DNA of 13,540 nucleotides from an uncultured Lachnospiraceae bacterium (GTDB lineage: Bacteria > Bacillota > Clostridia > Lachnospirales > Lachnospiraceae), in assembly GCA_900539175.1 (NCBI GenBank), contig UQAW01000089.1, forward strand, positions 1-13,540, read 5' to 3'. Positions 7,110-13,540 of the stretch are shown one piece after another; position 1 is the first letter of the stretch; the number at the start of each line of letters is the position of its first letter. A program made the position numbers and the translations under genes. The notes beneath the pieces were generated by a model, which was given only the letters and a program-made list of their open reading frames with translations, made no database searches and had not been told where the DNA came from.

Positions 7110-8192
7110 ATGAAGAATAAAGTATTTACAACAGTTACAATTTTATCATTGACCGCCGCTCTTTTCGCGGGCTGCGGAAATGCCGATGCATCAGATAAGT
7201 CTGCCACAAGCGCAGGAAAAGATGCGATAGAAATTACAAATGTATCCTACGATCCCACCAGAGAGCTTTACGCAGCTTATAATGAACTTTTTACAGAACA
7301 TTGGAAAGAAAAAGGCGGGCAGGATGTGACAATCGTACAGTCCCACGGCGGTTCCGGAAAACAGGCACTGGAAGTGGCAAATGGTCTGGAAGCGGATGTT
7401 GTCACACTGGCGCTTGAGGCGGACGTGGATGCGGTAAAGGATGCAGGGTTAATTGAAGAAGGCTATACTTCCCAGTTCCCTCTGGATAGTTCCCCATATA
7501 CATCGTCAATTGTATTTCTGGTACGTTCCGGGAACCCAAAAGATATTACGGATTGGGATGATCTGCTCCGCGATGATGTAGGAATTATTACACCAAACCC
7601 AAAGACTTCGGGCGGTGCCAGATGGAATTATCTTGCAGCGTGGTATTACTTCGAGAAGCAGGGAGGAAGTACAGAAGAAGTAACCGAGCGTATGAAGAAA
7701 CTTTATCAGAATGTATTGGTACTTGACTCCGGAGCCAGAGGTGCAACAACATCCTTTGTAGAAAACGGTCAGGGAGATGTACTGCTTGCGTGGGAAAATG
7801 AAGCATTTCTTTCGTTGGAGGAATATCCGGGAGAATATGAAATTGTGGTTCCTTCCGTATCCATTCTCTGCCAGCCAACCGTAGCTGTTGTGGATGAAGT
7901 GGTAGATAAAAGGGGCACGAGAGAGGTCTCTGAGGAATATCTCAATTATCTGTATTCGGATGATGCACAGCGTCTGGAAGCGAAATGGTATTATCGTCCG
8001 TCAAATGAAGCGGTTTTGAATGAATATAAATATGAAGGAACTACCAAGACCATTACAGAAGTTCCGGCAGATGGAAAATGGATTATTACGGATGTGGATT
8101 TGACGGATATCAATTATTTTGGCGGCTGGACGGAAGCAACCAATACCCATTTTGCGGATGGCGGAGTATTTGACAGTATTTACGAAGAATAA
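7110..8192 (+). CDS. sbp: Sulfate-binding lipoprotein of the ABC transporter
   Basis: This is the extracellular receptor that captures sulfate (possibly also thiosulfate) and hands it to CysTW. The N-terminus is a lipoprotein signal: KNK, a hydrophobic run, then the lipobox LFAGC with lipidation expected at Cys22, followed by a flexible polar linker. SYDPTRELYAAYNELF (46-61) and SHGGSGKQ (78-85) are the ligand-binding signatures of the family. At 360 residues it has the usual length. ATG 7110 is preferred because AGGAGG (7094-7099) stands ten bases upstream and the signal peptide begins there; an in-frame ATG at 7077 would add 11 unlikely residues and place that site inside the coding sequence. 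The first of four transport genes in a row. Confidence 0.94.
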   Translation: MKNKVFTTVTILSLTAALFAGCGNADASDKSATSAGKDAIEITNVSYDPTRELYAAYNELFTEHWKEKGGQDVTIVQSHGGSGKQALEVANGLEADVVTLALEADVDAVKDAGLIEEGYTSQFPLDSSPYTSSIVFLVRSGNPKDITDWDDLLRDDVGIITPNPKTSGGARWNYLAAWYYFEKQGGSTEEVTERMKKLYQNVLVLDSGARGATTSFVENGQGDVLLAWENEAFLSLEEYPGEYEIVVPSVSILCQPTVAVVDEVVDKRGTREVSEEYLNYLYSDDAQRLEAKWYYRPSNEAVLNEYKYEGTTKTITEVPADGKWIITDVDLTDINYFGGWTEATNTHFADGGVFDSIYEE

Positions 8193-8215
8193 ACAGGAAG
8201 GGAAGCGCAGTATCC

Positions 8216-9058
8216 ATGAGATTCAGAGATAAGAAAACAAAAAGCGTAATTCCGGGATTTGGGTTATCCTTTGGAATCACAATTGCAATATTGAGCATTG
8301 TTGTAATACTTCCGCTGTGTTCGTTGGTAGTTTTTTCAGCACAATTGTCATTCGGGGAATTCATTGAGACGATTACAAGGCCAAGAGTACTTGCAAGCTA
8401 CAAAGTAAGTATTGTTACAGCTTTGATTGCTTCTCTTATCAATGCAGGAATGGGAGTGATTCTGGCATGGGTACTGGTGCGGTACGATTTTCCGGGAAAA
8501 AGACTTATGGATGGATTGATTGAGCTTCCTTTTGCGTTACCTACTGCGGTAGCAGGGATTTCTCTTACACATCTGACCGTTCAGAATGGATGGATTGGAA
8601 GTATTTTTGCAAAGGTTGGAATTGAGATTGCGTATACCCGCATCGGTATTACGGCAGCGTTGGTTTTTATCGGGATTCCGTTTGTTGTACGCAGCGTGCA
8701 GCCGGTGCTGGAGAAAGTAGATGCAGAATATGAGGAGGCGGCCAATATTTTGGGCGCCTCCAGAATCCAGACATTTTTCAAGGTTGTATTTCCGGAGATT
8801 CGTCCGGCATTGATTGCCGGCTTTACCATGGCCTTTGCAAGAAGTATCGGGGAATATGGAAGTGTTGTATTTATCGCAGGAAATACACCTTATAAGACGG
8901 AGATTGTACCGCTGATGATTATGTCAAAATTACAGGAGTACGATTATGCAAGTGCCACTTCTATTGCACTGGTAATGTTGGCTATGGCATTTATCATCTT
9001 ATTTATAAATGCGGTAATCCAGAGCCGCACTTCTAAAATTGTAAGCGGAATCGAGTGA
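8216..9058 (+). CDS. cysT: Sulfate ABC transporter permease CysT
   Basis: This is one of the two membrane subunits forming the sulfate channel. It has 280 residues and six predicted membrane segments (roughly 17-40, 62-88, 103-121, 143-160, 198-222 and 247-267). The cytoplasmic EAA loop that docks on CysA is at 173-193 (EEAANILGASRIQTFFKVVFP). LPFALPTAVAGI at 104-115 is typical of CysT (CysU in E. coli). A GGAAGGGAAG purine run near 8196-8205 serves as binding site. It lies 23 bases after sbp and 16 before cysW. Confidence 0.93.
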   Translation: MRFRDKKTKSVIPGFGLSFGITIAILSIVVILPLCSLVVFSAQLSFGEFIETITRPRVLASYKVSIVTALIASLINAGMGVILAWVLVRYDFPGKRLMDGLIELPFALPTAVAGISLTHLTVQNGWIGSIFAKVGIEIAYTRIGITAALVFIGIPFVVRSVQPVLEKVDAEYEEAANILGASRIQTFFKVVFPEIRPALIAGFTMAFARSIGEYGSVVFIAGNTPYKTEIVPLMIMSKLQEYDYASATSIALVMLAMAFIILFINAVIQSRTSKIVSGIE

Positions 9059-9074
9059 GGAAGGAGCGGGTATT

Positions 9075-9899
9075 ATGAAGGTTAGAAATAATTCCGGTGT
9101 TGTAAAATGGCTGCTGATTGGGCTTTGTGCCGTATTTCTGGTGATTATGCTGATTCTTCCGCTGCTTTATGTGGTGATAACGGCATTGCGGGAGGGAATT
9201 GATGTATACATGAAGGCCGTTACGGATGAGTATGCGGTAAAATCCGTTCTATTGACACTTGAGGCTACCGTGATTGCAGTGATTGTGAATACGGTATTTG
9301 GGATTTTTGCAGCATGGACGATTACAAAATTCCGGTTCCGGGGAAAAAAAGTAATTTCCACTTTGATTGATCTGCCGCTGACCATATCTCCGATTATTGC
9401 CGGACTGATTTATGTGCTGACGTTTGGAAGACAAAGCTTTTTGTATGGTTATCTGCAAAATGCAGGAATTACGATTATTTTTGCAGTTCCCGGTATTGTA
9501 TTGGCAACGATCTTTGTTACCTTTCCTTTTATTTCCAGAGAAATAATTCCAGTGCTGACAGCACAGGGAACGGATGAGGAAGAGGCGGCTGCATTGATGG
9601 GAGCAGGCGGATTCCGGATTTTTACACAAGTTACATTTCCCCATATCAAATGGGCATTCCTGTACGGTATCGTGCTTTGTACCGCAAGAGCGATGGGAGA
9701 ATTTGGAGCAGTATCTGTTTTATCCGGGCATTTAAGAGGAAAAACGAATACGATGCCGTTATATATTGAACTTTTATATCAGGGGTATGATTTTACCGGG
9801 GCTTTTGCGATGTCCTCCATTCTGGTAATTATGGCAGTCATCATATTGATTCTGCGGAACATTTTGGAATATCGTGGTAAAAAAGAAGAGAAGTCATAA
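9075..9899 (+). CDS. cysW: Sulfate ABC transporter permease CysW
   Basis: The second membrane subunit, 274 residues, pairs with CysT. It begins with a short basic segment, then a strong membrane helix (about 11-36); further helices follow at about 59-82, 95-117, 131-153, 195-217 and 244-262. The EAA loop is at 169-189 (EEAAALMGAGGFRIFTQVTFP), and ARAMGEFGAVSVLSG right after it is a CysW signature. AAGGAG (9061-9066) is eight bases before the ATG. The C-terminal tail is basic then acidic (RGKKEEKS) and its TAA overlaps the purine run that forms the cysA binding site. Confidence 0.93.
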   Translation: MKVRNNSGVVKWLLIGLCAVFLVIMLILPLLYVVITALREGIDVYMKAVTDEYAVKSVLLTLEATVIAVIVNTVFGIFAAWTITKFRFRGKKVISTLIDLPLTISPIIAGLIYVLTFGRQSFLYGYLQNAGITIIFAVPGIVLATIFVTFPFISREIIPVLTAQGTDEEEAAALMGAGGFRIFTQVTFPHIKWAFLYGIVLCTARAMGEFGAVSVLSGHLRGKTNTMPLYIELLYQGYDFTGAFAMSSILVIMAVIILILRNILEYRGKKEEKS

Positions 9900-9912
9900 G
9901 GAGGGAGTCGCT

Positions 9913-10992
9913 ATGGCACAGCAAGCACAGACATATGTAGAATTACGTAATATTAATAAAAGTTTCGGCGATTTTAAGGCATCTGATCAAGTGAGTTTTT
10001 CCGTAGAAAAGGGGAAATTGATTGGACTTCTGGGACCAAGCGGAAGCGGGAAAACGACAATTCTGCGTATCCTTGCCGGTTTGGAGAGCGCGGATTCCGG
10101 CGAGATTTACATAGATGGAAAGCTGGTCAATAATATTCCGGCAAGCAAGCGCGGAATTGGGTTTGTATTTCAAAGTTACGCATTGTTTCGTTATCAGACC
10201 GTATTTGACAATATTGCATTTGGACTGAAAATACAAAAAGTGAGTAAAAGTGAGATCAAAAACCGTGTGGAAGAATTGATTGAACTGGTAGGCCTGAAAG
10301 GAATGGAAAAACGTTATCCCAATCAACTTTCCGGCGGACAGCGGCAAAGGGTGGCATTTGCAAGAGCACTGGCAACACAGCCGCAGCTTCTCTTGTTAGA
10401 TGAGCCTTTTGCAGCCATTGACGCAAAAGTACGTCAGGAACTTCGGGGATGGCTGAGGGAGTTGATCAGTACAGTTGGTATTACCAGCATCTTTGTGACC
10501 CATGATCAGGATGAAGCCATTGAGGTGGCGGATGAAATCATTATTACCAATAGAGGACGAATTGAGCAGATTGGAACCCCCCTTGAGATTTACCGTAATC
10601 CCCTGACCCCTTTTGCGGCGCAGTTTATCGGGCAGTCTACGATTATCGAACAGTATCATCGCTTTAAGGGATTTGAGACAGGAAACGGGCAGCAGAAAGC
10701 GATTATTCGTCCGGAGTATATTTCAGTGACCAGAAAAAATGAGTTGTCAAAGTATGCCATTACTTCGGAGGAGGGAGTTGTGGAACAGACTTCGTTTAGG
10801 GGCAGCGAAATTGAGTTGAAAATCCGGGTAAAAGATACACTGCTGACAGCAAAACGACAGTTAGGAGAAGCACCTGTTGAAGTGGGAGAGAAGGTAAATG
10901 TTTTTCTTTACCGTATGTATGTGATTGATGGGGAGCGGGCATATACTGTTGAGAATAATGCTTTGACCCAGGGAGATTCCGTCTTTATCTGA
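9913..10992 (+). CDS. cysA: Sulfate ABC transporter ATPase CysA
   Basis: CysA powers sulfate import from the cytoplasmic face. All ABC motifs are intact: Walker A GPSGSGKTT (41-49), Q-loop Gln87, signature LSGGQRQR (139-146), Walker B LLLLDEP with catalytic Glu164, and the switch histidine in VTHDQ (His197). A C-terminal regulatory domain of about 120 residues (from about 240) follows, with RPEYISV and later VFLYRMYVID typical of the CysA/TOBE fold. Length 359 is normal. ATG 9913 has AAGGAGGG (9898-9905) seven bases upstream; the frame opens at 9874 inside cysW, but that start would put the binding site inside the gene. It is the last gene of the operon; no clear terminator follows. Confidence 0.95.
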   Translation: MAQQAQTYVELRNINKSFGDFKASDQVSFSVEKGKLIGLLGPSGSGKTTILRILAGLESADSGEIYIDGKLVNNIPASKRGIGFVFQSYALFRYQTVFDNIAFGLKIQKVSKSEIKNRVEELIELVGLKGMEKRYPNQLSGGQRQRVAFARALATQPQLLLLDEPFAAIDAKVRQELRGWLRELISTVGITSIFVTHDQDEAIEVADEIIITNRGRIEQIGTPLEIYRNPLTPFAAQFIGQSTIIEQYHRFKGFETGNGQQKAIIRPEYISVTRKNELSKYAITSEEGVVEQTSFRGSEIELKIRVKDTLLTAKRQLGEAPVEVGEKVNVFLYRMYVIDGERAYTVENNALTQGDSVFI

Positions 10993-11214
10993 TCTTTGGG
11001 TTACTGATATAAGAAATGTGCTGCCACGAAGAGAACTCTCAGGATGCAGCCGAAAGAACAATATATCAAAGTAAGTATAAAAACAATCAGAAAAGTAGTT
11101 TCTAAAAAGCCCGAATTTCCCAGAAGGATGTTCTGCTGAATTATTATCAAAATCTGTATTAGGAGATTTTAGGAGAGCTGGGAAGAAATACAGGTGAGAC
11201 TTTAAGGTTGCAAT
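10993..11214. other. Intergenic stretch between cysA and leader 2
   Basis: I see no gene here. A 31-codon frame from ATG 11044 (MQPKEQYIKVSIK, ending at a TGA near 11137-11139) has no binding site or recognisable family. CAGAA/TTCTG form a 5-bp hairpin around 11120-11135 without a T-run. A weak GCTGC/GCAGC dyad lies about 11030-11053. Nothing resembles a strong terminator. Confidence 0.4.
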
Positions 11215-11388
11215 TTTACCAGGCGGAATCATTAGATAAAGCGGAAAAACAGCGTATTTATGCATGATTGGGGGAATTAAAGTTAGTTTCACGTAAAAAG
11301 AACAAATGGCTGGTAAAATTTTGAAAAATACTTGAATTTAGCGGGGAAAAGAGGTATATTGAATTAGAGAAAGGCTTAAAAACGTGGG
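11215..11388 (+). promoter_or_regulatory. CRISPR leader 2 with pre-crRNA promoter
   Basis: This is a diverged copy of leader 1 (about 89% identical, no gaps over 173 bases), plus one extra G at the junction with the first repeat. The promoter elements are TTGAAT (11332-11337), a 17-base spacer and TATATT (11355-11360), one base nearer consensus than in leader 1. The 46-codon frame seen in leader 1 is interrupted here by TGA in place of TGG. Confidence 0.75.
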
Positions 11389-11993
11389 GATAAATAAGAA
11401 CATGTAATGTATTTAAACTCTGCCATCTCTGCTTCTTTGCGCATCCTGTCCAGCGATAAATAAGAACATGTAATGTATTTAAACGCTAGAATCTTTACCT
11501 TGTCAATTTTAGGTTTGCGATAAATAAGAACATGTAATGTATTTAAACTTCCAAATTACTAACAGATCATCGAATCGCCTTGTGATAAATAAGAACATGT
11601 AATGTATTTAAACACATGACGAAGATAGATGTTGGTCGCTTTATTTGTCGATAAATAAGAACATGTAATGTATTTAAACTGCATTCCAATTTCACATGGG
11701 ATGCCTTATAAGCGGGATAAATAAGAACATGTAATGTATTTAAACCCAGGAGGGCTTAAATAACCATTCTTAACCTCTGCGTGATAAATAAGAACATGTA
11801 ATGTATTTAAACGATATGGATATGTAACTATAAAAACAGTGTGGCACGGATAAATAAGAACATGTAATGTATTTAAACTTGTCATAGCCATGAAATTCCA
11901 GAATCAAAGAATTTGATAAATAAGAACATGTAATGTATTTGAACAGGCTGAAATTTTCCTTTACTTCCTCCACACTGATGATAAATAAGAACA
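11389..11993 (+). CRISPR. CRISPR array 2: nine full repeats plus a truncated tenth, nine spacers
   Basis: The 30-bp repeat begins GATAAATAAG and ends ATGTATTTAAAC. Repeats start at 11389, 11455, 11519, 11584, 11650, 11716, 11783, 11849 and 11915; spacers are 34-37 bp. The ninth repeat ends ATTTGAAC, and a tenth is present only as its first 14 bases (11980-11993). Leader and degenerate end both give plus-strand orientation. Compared with array 1 the repeat differs at positions 4, 17 and 18; the last two fall in the loop of the ACAT/ATGT hairpin, so stem and 8-base handle ATTTAAAC are unchanged. The same Cas6 could process both. No spacer is shared with array 1 by eye. Confidence 0.97.
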
Positions 11994-12276
11994 GTTGCTG
12001 TCAAGATATAAGATTTATGACAAGAACCTCGTAGTGAATCTTTTTGCAATTTTAGAAAAAGTGTTTGTATTTCTGAACAATTCCTTAGTCAAAGTAAAGT
12101 TCTTTTCAGAAGACCTTGAGACGAACAGCTGTTTTCTTTGCTTTTTGTTTAGGTTGACTAAGAGGGATTTGACAAAATGCTTTCTATATTAAGAAATTAG
12201 AACACGTTGCAAATGGGGTGTTTTTTCATATACAGAGAAATTACAGGGATAGAATGAAGGTACAGAATGCGGTGGC
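11994..12276. other. Unassigned region after array 2
   Basis: This AT-rich stretch has one open frame on the plus strand (11995-12192, TTG start, no binding site, phenylalanine- and leucine-rich) that I do not believe is a gene. CTTAGTCAA near 12084 and TTGACTAAG near 12154 form a 9-bp inverted repeat about 60 bases apart. It may be a scar of whatever truncated the last repeat. Otherwise I see nothing in it. Confidence 0.35.
12201..12226 (+). terminator. Weak possible terminator
   Basis: AACAC (12201-12205) can pair with GTGTT (12218-12222) across a 12-base loop, followed by a run of six Ts (12221-12226). The stem has only five pairs, so termination would be inefficient at best. Confidence 0.3.
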
Positions 12277-12296
12277 ATTTAGAAAAATATCTAAAT
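12277..12296 (+). promoter_or_regulatory. Upstream operator of the sdpR-sdpI operon (imperfect)
   Basis: ATTTAG and CTAAAT half-sites flank an AT centre; the 20-bp dyad has two mismatched pairs. It matches the core of the perfect palindrome at 12331-12354 and ends five bases before the -35 box. Centres of the two sites are 56 bp apart, roughly five helical turns, so two SdpR dimers could bind the same face or loop the promoter. Confidence 0.6.
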
Positions 12297-12301
12297 ATTA
12301 A

Positions 12302-12330
12302 TTGACATCATGTAAGACTTGGTTTATATT
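12302..12330 (+). promoter_or_regulatory. Promoter of sdpR-sdpI
   Basis: TTGACA (12302-12307), a 17-base spacer and TATATT (12325-12330) match the vegetative consensus closely, indicating a strong promoter that needs tight repression. The two palindromic sites lie immediately on either side of it. Confidence 0.88.
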
Positions 12331-12354
12331 GTATTTAGAAATATTTCTAAATAC
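12331..12354 (+). promoter_or_regulatory. Main SdpR operator, perfect 24-bp palindrome
   Basis: GTATTTAGAAAT at 12331-12342 is followed immediately by its exact reverse complement (12343-12354). It touches the -10 box and covers the transcript start, so a bound dimer would exclude polymerase. The ATTTAGA/TCTAAAT form is like operators of small ArsR-family repressors, and the adjacent gene encodes one. Confidence 0.82.
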
Positions 12355-12405
12355 CTGAAGATTGGTAGGATATAAAGATCGAACAAAGGAAATGGAGATG
12401 ATGCA

Positions 12406-12681
12406 ATGGCCTTTGCCGAAACTTTTAAAGCACTTTCTGATCCGGTTCGGCGTGAAATATTACAGCTGCTTAAACATGGGCGGCTATCGGCTGGAGAGAT
12501 CGGAAGTCATTTTGACATGACGGGAGCTACAATTTCTTATCACTTAAGTGTTCTCAAAAAGGCAGATCTGGTTTGGGAAACAAGAGAAAAGAATTATATT
12601 TACTACGGATTAAACACTTCTGTAGTGGAGGAAATCATGCTCTGGTTATCAGAACTGAAGGGAGAAAATGATCATGATTAA
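12406..12681 (+). CDS. sdpR: ArsR-family autorepressor, SdpR-like
   Basis: This is a 91-residue winged-helix repressor. ETFKALSDPVRREILQLL (5-22) is the ArsR opening motif, the recognition helix region is about 27-52 (LSAGEIGSHFDMTGATISYHLSVL), and the wing REKNYIYYGLN ends near 70. It has no cysteine at all, so the metal-sensing site of classical ArsR proteins is absent; this fits SdpR-type repressors, which in Bacillus are controlled by being held at the membrane by SdpI. GGAG (12394-12397) is eight bases before the ATG. It overlaps the next gene and lies downstream of two matching palindromes, so self-repression is likely. Confidence in the ArsR family is very high; the SdpR assignment rests on the neighbour and the missing metal ligands. 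Confidence 0.92.
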   Translation: MAFAETFKALSDPVRREILQLLKHGRLSAGEIGSHFDMTGATISYHLSVLKKADLVWETREKNYIYYGLNTSVVEEIMLWLSELKGENDHD

Positions 12682-13306
12682 GAAATATAAAAAGACGATA
12701 GTTATTACAAGTATACTGATTGTTCTGCCGATGATTGTCGGTCTGATTTTGTGGAATCGTCTGCCGGATCAGATTGCAACACATTTTTCCTTTGACGGAA
12801 CGCCGGACGACTGGAGTCCGAAAGCTTTTGTAGTTTTTGGAATGCCCCTACTGTTATTGATCGTACATGGCTTTTGTATTTTTTGTATTTCCAGTGATCC
12901 GAAGCGAAGAAATATCAGCGATAAGATGTTCCTGCTTGTTTTGTGGATCGTTCCGATTGTTTCGCTGGTTGTGAATCTGTCCTGTTATGGTTTTGCCTTC
13001 GAGTTGGATATGAATATGGGGAAGATATGTCTGGTCTTCGTAGGGCTTGTTTTTATTTTCATTGGCAATTATTTACCCAAGAGCAGACAGAGTTATACGG
13101 TAGGGATTAAGGTGCCATGGACCCTGGAAAGTGAAGAAAACTGGAATCGCACCCATCGCCTTGCAGGTTGGATGTGGATGGGATGCGGTATTTTGATTCT
13201 TGTAAATATCTTTTTGATGTGGCAGTGGCTGCCATTGGCCGTTATTTTGCCAGCCGCAATTGTACCGGTGATATATTCTTTTATCCTATATAAGAAAGGA
13301 ATTTAA
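12674..13306 (+). CDS. sdpI: SdpI-family integral membrane protein
   Basis: This 210-residue membrane protein has six predicted helices (about 8-27, 51-71, 84-108, 117-134, 163-183 and 186-205). The DUF1648 motif WNRLPDQIATHFSFDGTPDDW is at 27-47. The SdpI block lies in the fourth loop: KSRQSYTVGIKVPWTL (136-151) then ENWNRTHRLAGW (155-166). In Bacillus, SdpI gives immunity to the SDP toxin and sequesters SdpR when toxin is present. No toxin gene (sdpABC) is visible here, so the signal is unknown; many Firmicutes carry such orphan pairs. ATG 12674 is preferred over ATG 12668 because AAGGGAG (12658-12664) is nine bases from it and only three from the other. It overlaps sdpR by eight bases. Confidence 0.9.
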   Translation: MIKKYKKTIVITSILIVLPMIVGLILWNRLPDQIATHFSFDGTPDDWSPKAFVVFGMPLLLLIVHGFCIFCISSDPKRRNISDKMFLLVLWIVPIVSLVVNLSCYGFAFELDMNMGKICLVFVGLVFIFIGNYLPKSRQSYTVGIKVPWTLESEENWNRTHRLAGWMWMGCGILILVNIFLMWQWLPLAVILPAAIVPVIYSFILYKKGI

Positions 13307-13440
13307 TCAAATCTGGGGGATATATTCAAATTCAATATCTGCCCGTTCAAAGCCCCAGTAGTCTTTGTTCAGGGGAACTTCTTTGAATCCGTATTTCTGA
13401 TAGATGTGCAGGGCCGGTTTCAGTATCCTGTTTGAAATAA
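13307..13440 (-). pseudogene. GNAT acetyltransferase, C-terminal stub
   Basis: Read on the minus strand, this gives about 44 residues of a GNAT N-acetyltransferase end: SNRILKPALHIYQKYGFKEVPL, then ERADIEFEYIPQI and a TGA at 13307-13309. LKPALHIYQKYGFKEV is the last helix and strand of the acetyl-CoA fold. The rest is missing: upstream of 13440 the frame runs into a long hairpin and an in-frame stop (TAA, about 13462-13464). A family member is usually 150-170 residues, so about three quarters is lost. Its stop codon directly abuts the stop of the converging sdpI gene. The cut is best explained by the insertion described next. Confidence 0.72.
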
Positions 13441-13540
13441 GGCTACCGCAATCCCACTGGCTTTAGACGGTGGGTTAAGGTAGCTCAAAGTAGATTTTTA
13501 TGCTATGCTATCGGTATGGGTACATGGAAATCAAAAAACA
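13441..13540. mobile_element. End of an IS200/IS605-type element (partial, runs off the window)
   Basis: GGCTACC (13441-13447) pairs with GGTAGCT (13479-13485) with one wobble, and inside it CCCAC (13453-13457) pairs with GTGGG (13470-13474). The CCCAC...CTTTAGA...GGTGGG form is like the hairpins that TnpA recognises at the ends of IS200/IS605 elements, which have no terminal inverted repeats. The GNAT frame stops exactly where the hairpin starts, which marks the insertion point. ATGs at 13516 (MGTWKSKN) and 13524 (MEIKK) could begin a short transposase reading out of the window, but neither has a clear binding site and too few codons are visible. Orientation (left or right end) is not settled. 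Confidence 0.55.

Noticed and set aside
10861..11292. 143-codon minus-strand frame spanning the end of cysA and leader 2
   Set aside because: It overlaps well-supported features, has no binding site and shows no recognisable motif.
11706..11973. Minus-strand frames over array 2 (repeating LNTLHVLIY or FKYITCSYLS)
   Set aside because: Same artefact of translating CRISPR repeats.
12123..12134. Possible LexA (SOS) box, GAAC-AGCT-GTTT
   Set aside because: The last base departs from the GAAC-N4-GTTC core, and no promoter or gene start is placed to be controlled by it.
12169..12190. TTGACA at 12169-12174 with TATATT at 12185-12190 as a promoter
   Set aside because: The spacer is only 10 bases, too short for sigma-70-type recognition.
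11995..12192. 65-codon plus-strand frame after array 2
   Set aside because: It has a TTG start with no ribosome binding site, an odd Phe/Leu/Cys-rich composition, and begins inside the truncated repeat.

Overview
The window looks like chromosomal DNA of a low-to-moderate GC Firmicute, most likely a gut Clostridia/Lachnospiraceae species. This is an inference from strong AGGAGG-type ribosome binding sites, tight operon packing, TTGACA/TATATT promoters with 17-bp spacing, an AprBA-type sulfate assimilation operon, and an SdpR/SdpI pair. No rRNA, tRNA or complete mobile element is visible.

Layout, left to right. Bases 1-247 hold a hairpin-rich stretch and a CRISPR leader with its own promoter. 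Bases 248-1658 are CRISPR array 1 (22 repeats of 30 bp, 21 spacers). Bases 1689-2067 carry two overlapping small reading frames of unknown function, which may be one frameshifted gene, closed by a very strong terminator (2130-2183). Bases 2195-10992 are one eight-gene sulfate operon: promoter and candidate operator, then aprA, aprB, cysD, cysN, sbp, cysT, cysW and cysA. Bases 11215-11388 are a second leader, 89% identical to the first, followed by CRISPR array 2 (11389-11993; nine full repeats, a truncated tenth, nine spacers). Its repeat differs from that of array 1 at three positions. Bases 11994-12270 are mostly unassigned. An ArsR-family autorepressor (sdpR-like) and an SdpI-family membrane protein follow, with a promoter bracketed by two palindromic operators. 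The right edge holds the C-terminal stub of a GNAT acetyltransferase on the minus strand, cut at 13440/13441 by what looks like the hairpin end of an IS200/IS605-type element.

How the genes work together. Sbp and the CysT/CysW/CysA transporter import sulfate. CysD and CysN adenylate it to APS with GTP hydrolysis. The AprA/AprB pair would reduce APS directly to sulfite, so no APS kinase (CysC) or thioredoxin-dependent CysH is present or needed; sulfite reductase must lie elsewhere. Both CRISPR arrays are on the plus strand, as is the operon between them. No cas gene is visible; the repeat form suggests type I-B, processed by proteins encoded outside the window. SdpR and SdpI form a self-regulated pair of the kind known from Bacillus, unconnected to the sulfate genes.

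Nothing here is proven to be a new system. The most unusual points are the paired cousin arrays around a metabolic operon, a leader that carries a decayed reading frame in both copies, a CysN with an unrecognised C-terminal tail of about 150 residues, and the overlapping small genes beside array 1.
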